From NCBI GenBank assembly GCA_021636625.1, contig JAJWLX010000049.1, positions 1 through 26,321 of the forward strand: DNA of 26,321 nt, read 5' to 3'. The stretch's first letter is position 1; each line of letters begins with the position of its first letter. The translations under genes were made by a program, and so were the position numbers. Shown here one piece after another: positions 15,201-22,129 of this stretch. Below the pieces are notes generated by a model. It was not told where the DNA came from. It searched no databases and saw nothing but the letters and a program-made list of their open reading frames with translations. The stretch is from Prevotella sp. GTDB lineage: Bacteria; Bacteroidota; Bacteroidia; Bacteroidales; Bacteroidaceae.

Positions 15201-16397
15201 ATGGCAAAAAGCATCATACCTCACACTAAATGGTCTGCCTCTAAGACAGCTCTTTTGAACTTGCTCATAGAACATGGAGGGCAAACTATCGCCGAACTAT
15301 CCAGTAGTTTGGGGGTAAGTGTGCCATATACTACCAAGACTCTGAACGAGCTCATTGAGGATGGCTTGATTGAGGTAACTGGCAAGAAAGACAATTACTC
15401 GAAAAGAGCGCCAAAGATTTACGACCTCATCGCAACATCCGGATATTTCCTCGGCATAGATACAGGAAAGCAAAATCTCACCTTCGGCATCTGTGATTTT
15501 TGTGGAAACATGGTGGCAGAGCCCGAACTGATACACTTTGACTATCAGGACACGCCGACCTGCTTCGACCGTTTCATCAACCTCATCAACGAATACATCC
15601 AGAGATCAGGCATCGCAAGAAGCCAGATCAAGAAGGCTTGCATGAGTATCGGTGGACGAGTGAACCCGGAAAAAGGTTGTGCCTATAATTACTTCACCTG
15701 CACGACAATGCCACTGGCAGAAGCGCTGACCGAAAGACTCGACCTGCCTTTCTGCATCGACAACGATACCCGCTGCATGACTTACGGTGAATATCTGAAA
15801 GGTGTCTGCAAGGGATTGAAAAACATCATCTTCGTAAACGTCAGCTGGGGCATCGGCATCGGTATCATCTTCGACGGTAAGCTCTATCTCGGAAAATCAG
15901 GCTTCTCGGGTGAAATCGGACACATGCACATCTATAATAATGACATCATCTGCCATTGTGGAAAAACAGGTTGCATGGAAACGGAAACATCAGGCTCGGC
16001 ATTGCTGCGCAAGATGAAAGAGGCTCTAGAGAACGGTGGAACATCCGTGCTGTCCGACAAGGTGAAGAACCAGCATCAGGAACTCACCCTGCAGGATATC
16101 CTCGATGCCATCAAAAAAGAGGATGTGCTCAGCATCGAGACCCTACAGAAGGTGGCGGTGGAACTGGGAACCAATCTCGCCGGCATCATCAACATCTTCA
16201 ATCCGGAGATGCTGGTCATCGGAGGAGACCTCTCGGTGACAGGTGCTTATCTTACCCAACCTATCTGCATGGGCATCAAAAAGTTCTCGCTCAATATGGT
16301 GAACGAGGATTCGCAGGTTGCCACCTCTACCCTGAAAGAGCATGCAGGACTGATTGGAGCCTGCCTCATGGCAAGAAGCAAGTACTTGAACAATTAA
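15201..16397 (+). CDS. ROK-family transcriptional regulator (winged helix plus ROK)
   Basis: The 398-residue cytoplasmic protein joins an N-terminal winged helix (about 12-62; IAELSSSLGVSVPYTTKTL is the recognition part) to a ROK domain. The ROK zinc site is complete: H241, C251, C253 and C258 in GHMHI and CHCGKTGCME. The sugar-binding GEIGH (E238/H241) and the catalytic-position aspartate D189 (DNDTR) are kept. The phosphate-binding motif normally DxGGT reads DTGKQ (87-91), so kinase activity is unlikely. Proteins of this NagC/Mlc type repress sugar genes and release DNA on binding a sugar or sugar phosphate. It stands divergent from the nan operon and upstream of nagB, so it probably controls both in response to ManNAc, GlcNAc or GlcNAc-6P; the ligand is not known. 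A 13-codon ORF at 15188-15229 overlaps its start in another frame. Confidence 0.88.
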   Translation: MAKSIIPHTKWSASKTALLNLLIEHGGQTIAELSSSLGVSVPYTTKTLNELIEDGLIEVTGKKDNYSKRAPKIYDLIATSGYFLGIDTGKQNLTFGICDFCGNMVAEPELIHFDYQDTPTCFDRFINLINEYIQRSGIARSQIKKACMSIGGRVNPEKGCAYNYFTCTTMPLAEALTERLDLPFCIDNDTRCMTYGEYLKGVCKGLKNIIFVNVSWGIGIGIIFDGKLYLGKSGFSGEIGHMHIYNNDIICHCGKTGCMETETSGSALLRKMKEALENGGTSVLSDKVKNQHQELTLQDILDAIKKEDVLSIETLQKVAVELGTNLAGIINIFNPEMLVIGGDLSVTGAYLTQPICMGIKKFSLNMVNEDSQVATSTLKEHAGLIGACLMARSKYLNN

Positions 16398-16402
16398 TAG
16401 AT

Positions 16403-16436
16403 TAAGAATACATTATTAATATATAAGAATACATTA
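16403..16436. repeat. 13-bp direct repeat spaced 21 bp, upstream of nagB
   Basis: TAAGAATACATTA occurs twice, at 16403-16415 and 16424-16436, with a repeat-to-repeat distance of 21 bases (two helical turns). It lies in the 60-base gap between the ROK gene and nagB. It may be a tandem binding site or an RNA stability element. No TAnnTTTG box was seen in the gap. Confidence 0.6.
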
Positions 16437-16457
16437 ACTAATAAACATATATCAACT

Positions 16458-17249
16458 ATGCGTGTAATTATCGAAAAGAATTACGATGAGTTGGCTCGCT
16501 GGGCAGCTCGTCACGTTGTGGAGACCATCAAAGCTTTCCAACCAACAGCAGAGAAACCATTCGTTCTGGGTTTGCCAACAGGCTCATCACCTATTGGTAT
16601 GTATGCAGAAATCGTAAAGGCTGTCAAGGCTGGTGAGGTTTCTTTCAAGCATGTACTCACATTCAACATGGACGAATACGTAGGTTTGCCAGAGGCTCAT
16701 CCAGAGAGCTATCATTCATTCATGGCTCACAACCTCTTCGACCACATCGATTGCCCTAAGGAGAACATCCACATTCTCAATGGTAACGCTGAGGATCTCG
16801 AAGCTGAGTGCGCTCACTACGAGGAGATGATTGCAGAAGCAGGTGGTATCGACCTCTTCATCGGTGGTATCGGCCCTGATGGTCACATTGCTTTCAATGA
16901 GCCATTCTCTTCTCTCAACTCCCGCACCCGCGTGAAGACTTTGACTACTGATACCCGCATCGCTAACTCTCGTTTCTTCGGTGGCGATATGAACGCAGTA
17001 CCAGCTACAGCCCTCACAGTAGGTGTTGGTACCGTTATGGCAGCTAGAGAGGTGATGATTCTCTGCAATGGTCACAACAAGGCTCGTGCCCTTCAGGCAG
17101 CTATCGAAGGCCCTGTAACTCAGGCTTGGACTATCAGTGCACTACAGACTCACCAGCATGGTATCATCGTTTGCGATGAGAGCGCTACAGATGAGTTGAA
17201 GGTAAGCACCTACAAGTACTTCAAGGACATCGAGAAAGACAACTTGTAA
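16458..17249 (+). CDS. nagB: Glucosamine-6-phosphate deaminase
   Basis: NagB converts glucosamine-6-phosphate to fructose-6-phosphate and ammonia, the last amino-sugar step before glycolysis. The 263-residue protein keeps the E. coli numbering. Catalytic D72 (FNMDEY), D141 and H143 (GPDGH) and E148 (NEP) are present, as is K208 in NGHNKAR. The allosteric residues for GlcNAc-6P activation in E. coli, S151, S152, R158, K160 and Y254, are also retained, so allosteric activation is plausible. It follows the ROK gene by 60 bases and precedes a NagB-like fusion by 35. The ammonia it releases is a possible link to the nitrogen genes nearby, though this is only suggestive. The stop codon lies at the start of a run of 12 A. 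Confidence 0.97.
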   Translation: MRVIIEKNYDELARWAARHVVETIKAFQPTAEKPFVLGLPTGSSPIGMYAEIVKAVKAGEVSFKHVLTFNMDEYVGLPEAHPESYHSFMAHNLFDHIDCPKENIHILNGNAEDLEAECAHYEEMIAEAGGIDLFIGGIGPDGHIAFNEPFSSLNSRTRVKTLTTDTRIANSRFFGGDMNAVPATALTVGVGTVMAAREVMILCNGHNKARALQAAIEGPVTQAWTISALQTHQHGIIVCDESATDELKVSTYKYFKDIEKDNL

Positions 17250-17284
17250 AAAAAAAAAAGTAATAACTATAAAGACAAGAAACT

Positions 17285-19276
17285 ATGAGACTAAATCTTA
17301 GTTCAGAAATTGTACTCAATAAGGTACCATTGGCATACTACAAACCAAAGACTACAGTAGAGTACTCAGAGATCTCCAGAATGGAGAAAATTCATACCGA
17401 CATCTTCGCCTCTTCCATGGAGGGTGCAGCTCACGTAGCTGACCAAGTAGAGAAGGAAATCAAGGCAGCTCAGCACGAGGGCAGATATTACGTGATGGCA
17501 TTGGGCACAGGCTTGTCGCTCACACCTATCTACAAGGAATTGCAGAGAAGATGCGAGGCTAAGCAGCTCAGTTTCAGAAACGTGGTAGTATTCAATGCTT
17601 ACGAGTACTATCCAGTACAGAAGGAAAGTTCTCTGAAGAGCATCAACCAGTTGAAGGAGCGCTTCCTCGACCATGTTGACATCGATCCACAGAACATCTT
17701 CACATTGGATGGCAGTGTGGCACAGGACGCAGTGCAGGATACCTGTCACCTCTACGAGAAGCGCATCAAGACCTTCGGCGGTCTCGACATCGCTCTCCTC
17801 GGTATCGGAAGAATGGGTAATATCGCTGCCAACGAGCCAGGTTCCGGCATCCAGTCTATCACCCGTCTGATCCTCATCGGCAATACTTCCCGCGAGGAGA
17901 TGGAGAACAGCTTCGGCACCAACGAGCAGGTTCCTCCTTGCTCTCTCACCATGGGTATCGCTACCCTGCTCTCTGCCAAGAGTGTTTACCTCACAGCATG
18001 GGGCGACGAGAAGGCTGAAATCATGCAGAAGGTAGTAGAAGGAAACATCACTGACACATTGCCAGCTAGCTTCCTCCAGACTCATCCTAATGCAAACGTT
18101 ATTCTTGACCTGAGCGCAGCTTCACACCTGACACGTATCAAGCATCCTTGGCTCGTAACAAACTGCGAGTGGACTGACAAGCTGGTACGCAGTGCATTGG
18201 TATGGCTCTGCCAGAAGTTGCACAAGCCTATTCTGAAGTTGACCAACAAGGACTACAACGAGAATGGTTTGAGTGAGCTCTTGGCTCTCTACGGCTCTGC
18301 ATACAACGCAAACATCAAGATTTTCAACGACTTGCAGCATACTATCACAGGTTGGCCAGGCGGTAAGCCAAATGCTGATGACACTTATCGTCCAGAGCGT
18401 GCGAAACCATTCCCTAAGAGAGTGATCGTATTCTCTCCACATCCAGACGATGACGTGATCTCTATGGGTGGTACTATCCGCCGATTGGTACAGCAGAAGC
18501 ACGAGGTACATGTAGCTTACGAGACATCCGGTAACATCGCTGTAGGCGACGAAGAGGTTACAAGATTCATGCACTTCATCAATGGTTTCAACCAGATTTT
18601 CGCAGACTCTAAGGATAGCGTAATCTCTAAGAAATACCAGGAAATCAAGGAGTTCTTCGCACACAAGAAGGAGAGCGATTTCGATACCCGTGACATTCTG
18701 ACCATCAAGGGTCTGATTCGTCGTGGCGAGGCTCGTACAGCTTGTACATTCAACGAGATTCCTCTGAACCGCGTTCACTTCCTCGACTTGCCATTCTATG
18801 AGAGCGGCAAGATTGAGAAGTTGCCTATGACAGAGAAGGACGTTGAGATCGTTAGAGCATTGCTCCAGGAGGTGAAGCCTCATCAGATTTATGTTGCTGG
18901 TGACTTGGCAGACCCACACGGAACTCACAAGAAGTGTACCGACGCTGTTCTCGCAGCCATCGACGAGGAGAAGAAGGCAGGCGCAGAGTGGTTGAAGGAC
19001 TGCCGCATCTGGATGTACCGTGGCGCTTGGGCTGAATGGGAGATTGAGAACATCGAGATGTGTGTTCCATTGAGCCCTGAGGAGTTGAGAGCAAAGCGTA
19101 ACTCTATCCTCAAGCACCAGTCACAGATGGAGAGTGCTCCATTCCTGGGTAACGACGAGCGCCTCTTCTGGCAGCGTGCAGAAGACCGCAACCGTGGCAC
19201 CGCCCAGCTCTATGATGAGTTAGGTCTGGCTTGCTACGAGGCTATGGAAGCATTTGTGGAGTACATTCCACTCTAA
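17285..19276 (+). CDS. NagB-like / LmbE (PIG-L) deacetylase fusion
   Basis: The 663-residue cytoplasmic protein combines a NagB-fold domain (about 30-310) with an LmbE/PIG-L zinc deacetylase domain (about 375-660). In the first domain the catalytic positions of NagB are changed: FNAYEYY has Y106 where NagB has D72, and GIGRMGNIAANEP has M177 for D141 and N179 for H143, while E184 (E148) and K243 (K208) remain. Ordinary deaminase activity is therefore doubtful, and a sugar-phosphate sensing or binding role is more likely. The second domain is intact: PHPDDD at 385-390 supplies H386, D388 and D389, and DPHGTH at 543-548 supplies H548. Such domains remove N-acetyl groups from GlcNAc-type sugars. 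Proteins of this layout are common in Bacteroidota and are usually annotated as 'glucosamine-6-phosphate deaminase-like'. The position after nagB suggests GlcNAc or GlcNAc-6P as substrate, which is inference. Confidence 0.9.
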   Translation: MRLNLSSEIVLNKVPLAYYKPKTTVEYSEISRMEKIHTDIFASSMEGAAHVADQVEKEIKAAQHEGRYYVMALGTGLSLTPIYKELQRRCEAKQLSFRNVVVFNAYEYYPVQKESSLKSINQLKERFLDHVDIDPQNIFTLDGSVAQDAVQDTCHLYEKRIKTFGGLDIALLGIGRMGNIAANEPGSGIQSITRLILIGNTSREEMENSFGTNEQVPPCSLTMGIATLLSAKSVYLTAWGDEKAEIMQKVVEGNITDTLPASFLQTHPNANVILDLSAASHLTRIKHPWLVTNCEWTDKLVRSALVWLCQKLHKPILKLTNKDYNENGLSELLALYGSAYNANIKIFNDLQHTITGWPGGKPNADDTYRPERAKPFPKRVIVFSPHPDDDVISMGGTIRRLVQQKHEVHVAYETSGNIAVGDEEVTRFMHFINGFNQIFADSKDSVISKKYQEIKEFFAHKKESDFDTRDILTIKGLIRRGEARTACTFNEIPLNRVHFLDLPFYESGKIEKLPMTEKDVEIVRALLQEVKPHQIYVAGDLADPHGTHKKCTDAVLAAIDEEKKAGAEWLKDCRIWMYRGAWAEWEIENIEMCVPLSPEELRAKRNSILKHQSQMESAPFLGNDERLFWQRAEDRNRGTAQLYDELGLACYEAMEAFVEYIPL

Positions 19277-19353
19277 GCCTTCCATCGCATACTCAAGTTG
19301 ATATATAATATAGATCTTCATTCATACTCTAACCTATATCAACTATTCATTTG

Positions 19354-19386
19354 ACAAAACTAATTGTACGAGAATAATTAGTTTGT
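19354..19386. other. AT-rich inverted repeat after the nag unit
   Basis: ACAAAACTAATT (19354-19365) pairs with AATTAGTTTGT (19376-19386) with one bulged A and a 10-base loop. It directly abuts the terminator hairpin that follows. It may be part of the transcript end or a separate binding site. Confidence 0.45.
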
Positions 19387-19419
19387 GCCCTTCTGCCGAA
19401 AGACAGGAGGGCATTTTTT
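19386..19419 (+). terminator. Terminator of the ROK-nagB unit
   Basis: TGCCCTTCTG (19386-19395) pairs with CAGGAGGGCA (19404-19413) over 10 bp with one G-T wobble and an 8-base loop, followed by six T. This is a textbook intrinsic terminator. Confidence 0.85.
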
Positions 19420-19484
19420 ATATTCTCCCCTTTCACTCCATTCGTTCTGAAGAGAAGATAGAAAAGAATACAAAAAGAGGAGAT

Positions 19485-19515
19485 AAAAAACGGCTCCATG
19501 CAAAACGCAGAGCCG
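19485..19515 (-). terminator. Terminator of the SusCD-phosphatase operon
   Basis: On the minus strand CGGCTC (19515-19510) pairs with GAGCCG (19496-19491), and six T follow at 19490-19485. It lies 17 bases past the phosphatase stop codon and faces the nag terminator. Confidence 0.85.
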
Positions 19516-19532
19516 CAAGCTGAAACTATATT

Positions 19533-20606
19533 CTAAAACTTGATAGGTTTTCCTACTCCTTCATGATTTGGTGAGAACTTGATTCCCAACAGATCAGCAA
19601 TGGTAGGTGCAATCTGATTATTATAATAGGTACCTGATGTCAACACACCCTTAGCCGGAATACCCTTTCCAAAAGCCATCAACCATGTCTGGTGAGAATG
19701 CTCTGTATAAGGTCCATGGTCGCGCCAGGCATTGATATCCTTGTCGCCACGTCCATGATCACAGGTTACAATCACCGTGGTCTGGTCTTTATAGAATGGA
19801 TCACTCTGGATAAGTTCCCAGAGATCTTTCAGGAAGGCATCCGTATTATGGGCAGCATCCAGATAAAGGCGGTAATTGCCGGCATGAGCCCACTCATCAG
19901 TATCACCGTAGCCTATGAATACCAACTTAGGATGACGGGTACGCATGGCTTCCATGGCATACTCATGGGTCAGGAAGTCGAAACGCTCTTGCTCCCAGTA
20001 TTTCGGACAAAGCTCCTGCATCTTATCCAGGAATTTCTCCCGCTCGGTTGGATTCTTCGATATCGCATGGCGATAGTTGGCATTCACCTCCAGCCCACTT
20101 CTCTGCTCATTGAAGATTTCGATGAAACGAGCCCAACTGCCGAAGCACAACACCTGGTTCTGATACTGAGGAGTCTTGTTGGCAGTCTCAAAAACGCTGA
20201 CATTAGGGTTTGGAATGGCATCATTGCTATGGATGTTCCGATCGTCGGCATAACCGCACAAATCCTCATTATACCCTGGATAAGAGAACCACATCTTGTT
20301 GGTTACATCCATCGTACAACCCAGGTTGCGATTGCCGAGAATGGTTCCATTCTTAGCGATAAAACTCCAGGTGAAAGGCATCAGTTCCTGGCGACGCTGC
20401 TCAGAAGTAGCCCCCTTCCAATAACTATCCTTCATCATCTTGACATTACCAAACTGCTTTGCATTGATAAGCATACTGTCGGCACCACCAAACAATTCCT
20501 GCCAACGATAGCCATCCACCGTCACCAACACAACTTTTCGCTCTGCCTTTCCTACGGCAGGCAACATCAATAAGGCAGTCATCACTGCACATAAAATCTT
20601 TTTCAT
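19533..20606 (-). CDS. Alkaline-phosphatase-superfamily exported enzyme
   Basis: The 357-residue protein has a signal peptide (about 1-21, ending VGKA) and the metal-binding pattern of the alkaline phosphatase / phosphodiesterase superfamily. Likely ligands are D31 (VTVDGYRW), D237 and H241 (GDTDEWAH), D283 and H284 (TCDHGRGD), and H303 or H305 (TEHSH). T102 (VTNKMW) is the probable nucleophile. Two zinc ions and a periplasmic location are expected. Whether it cleaves phosphomonoesters, phosphodiesters or sulfates cannot be told; the lack of a CxPxR formylglycine motif argues against a sulfatase. It starts 26 bases after the SusD-like gene, so it is the last gene of that operon and probably acts on what the SusCD pair imports. 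The conserved SYPGY (108-112) follows the nucleophile, as in related type I phosphodiesterases. Confidence 0.85.
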   Translation of the reverse strand: MKKILCAVMTALLMLPAVGKAERKVVLVTVDGYRWQELFGGADSMLINAKQFGNVKMMKDSYWKGATSEQRRQELMPFTWSFIAKNGTILGNRNLGCTMDVTNKMWFSYPGYNEDLCGYADDRNIHSNDAIPNPNVSVFETANKTPQYQNQVLCFGSWARFIEIFNEQRSGLEVNANYRHAISKNPTEREKFLDKMQELCPKYWEQERFDFLTHEYAMEAMRTRHPKLVFIGYGDTDEWAHAGNYRLYLDAAHNTDAFLKDLWELIQSDPFYKDQTTVIVTCDHGRGDKDINAWRDHGPYTEHSHQTWLMAFGKGIPAKGVLTSGTYYNNQIAPTIADLLGIKFSPNHEGVGKPIKF

Positions 20607-20632
20607 AATCTACTTTGCTTTAAAAAGTCATC

Positions 20633-22114
20633 TTACTTCAACCACCAAGGCATAGCAGTAATCTTATCATTATTCTCGCCAAACTGACTCTTGATGGCAT
20701 CCTCAACATTCTGAGTATTATACTTATTCTCTGTTTCCGGATACATCCAGCGATAAGGAATCGGATTATCTGCCAGATGAGCAAACTCAGGATAACCTGT
20801 ACGCAAATGCTCAAAGAACGGATCCCAGCCTCCCTGGAAGAAACCAACACAGTATTTCTGGAAGATGATACGCTCTATCTTCTGTTCCAGAGTCAACCGG
20901 TCATCCCACTTCACTTCATCGCCCTGGAGATATGTGGTTGCTGCATCATCAGTAACATACTTCGCATAGTCACCCGAATAAGTATGATACCAGGCAAAAG
21001 AAGCTCTTACTCCATTTTCATAATACTGCTTGGCATCACCCTGAATCCAACCTCTCACAACAGCCTCAGCCAGAATCTGCTGCAACTCAGCATAACCCAT
21101 CAACATCGTTGGCTCACCGGTAGGATTGGTACGATAACGGGAATTGATCTGAGAAATCTTACCAGCACCTACCAGGTTCTTGTTCTCGCCGTATGGAACA
21201 GTAGGATCACCACCCGCATAAGCCGTGAAATCGGTTACAGCCTTGCCGGCAGAAGCAGCTTCATTGGTAGGGAGTGCATAAAGGAACAATCGAGGGTCCT
21301 TGCGGAGAGCCATACCATCTATAAAGGTCTTGTCCATATAGAATCCAGACCACTGTGCATTGAACTGCGGATAGCGGTTACCCTCCTGGTCGATGTAAAC
21401 CAACTGTCCATTATCTGCATTTGAAGCCATCAGCGGCAACTGGGTAATCTGCTTGAACTCCTTCTTGATGTCGTGATTGCCCACCTTCTCCTTATGAGAA
21501 AGCGTCAACAAGACCTTCAGGCGGAAAGAATTGACCAACTTCTGCCACTTGGCAGCATCACTGCCATAGATAATGTCACCACTGATGCTTTCCTGCTTGC
21601 TGGCAGACTGCGAAAGCTCATCGCTGGCAGTTGCCAATTCATCCAGAACACCCGCAAAAACAGTCTCCTGAGAATCATATTTAGGAGCAAACTGTCCATC
21701 GCTTTCTCCCTTCAAAGCCTCAGAATAAGGTACATCACCAAATTGCAAGGTGAGATTATAGAAGTAATATGCACGGAAGAAGTGATAAAGACCCAGATAA
21801 ACGGTCTCACCGGTTCTATCCGCTTCCTCCTTTAACTTGGTTACCTGAAGAAGCTCATTGTTGTAAGTACTGAAGCTGCCACGGTTCCACTCATAAAACT
21901 GCTCCGCATTATGACCATCGGTCTGTACTACCATCTTATCAGCATACATACCTCCGGTGCCGCGAGAGAAAGCACTCTCGCAGACATTCGGAAGAATGAG
22001 CTTTGGAGAAACCACCGTTGGATCATTTGGATTATCATTGATATCGTCAAAGCTACTGCATGAACAGCACAAAGCGCCCACCAGAGCCAAAGACAAAAAT
22101 AATTTTGCTTTCAT
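20633..22114 (-). CDS. SusD/RagB-like surface lipoprotein
   Basis: SusD-like lipoproteins sit over SusC barrels and capture ligands outside the cell. The 493-residue protein has a lipoprotein signal (MKAKLFLSLALVGALCCSC). The lipidated cysteine is probably C19, with C17 possible. Acidic residues soon after it (SSFDDINDN) fit the surface-export signal of Bacteroidota lipoproteins. NPNDPTVVSPKLILPN followed by helical TPR-like segments is the pattern of the 'SusD-like' Pfam subgroup that often replaces classical SusD in non-starch systems. The C-terminal third carries the usual GGWDPFFEHLRTGYPEF stretch. It lies 15 bases after the susC stop, and the pair is surely co-transcribed. The ligand is unknown; no glycoside hydrolase belongs to this operon, and the adjacent enzyme is a phosphatase-type protein. 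Confidence 0.92.
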   Translation of the reverse strand: MKAKLFLSLALVGALCCSCSSFDDINDNPNDPTVVSPKLILPNVCESAFSRGTGGMYADKMVVQTDGHNAEQFYEWNRGSFSTYNNELLQVTKLKEEADRTGETVYLGLYHFFRAYYFYNLTLQFGDVPYSEALKGESDGQFAPKYDSQETVFAGVLDELATASDELSQSASKQESISGDIIYGSDAAKWQKLVNSFRLKVLLTLSHKEKVGNHDIKKEFKQITQLPLMASNADNGQLVYIDQEGNRYPQFNAQWSGFYMDKTFIDGMALRKDPRLFLYALPTNEAASAGKAVTDFTAYAGGDPTVPYGENKNLVGAGKISQINSRYRTNPTGEPTMLMGYAELQQILAEAVVRGWIQGDAKQYYENGVRASFAWYHTYSGDYAKYVTDDAATTYLQGDEVKWDDRLTLEQKIERIIFQKYCVGFFQGGWDPFFEHLRTGYPEFAHLADNPIPYRWMYPETENKYNTQNVEDAIKSQFGENNDKITAMPWWLK

Positions 22115-22129
22115 TTTTTCTTTACCTTT

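Noticed and set aside
15201..16397. ROK protein as the missing GlcNAc kinase
   Set aside because: It carries a winged-helix domain and lacks the DxGGT phosphate-binding motif, so a regulator is more likely.
17285..18214. Second functional glucosamine-6-phosphate deaminase
   Set aside because: Three catalytic positions (D72, D141 and H143 of NagB) are replaced, although the fold and K208 position are kept.
18122..19117. Long minus-strand open frame opposite the LmbE part of the fusion
   Set aside because: The plus-strand protein has intact zinc motifs here. The antisense translation is low-complexity with no signal or domain.
19533..20606. Sulfatase in place of a phosphatase-type enzyme
   Set aside because: There is no CxPxR or SxPxR formylglycine motif after the first metal ligand. 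The T102 position fits phosphatase and phosphodiesterase relatives.
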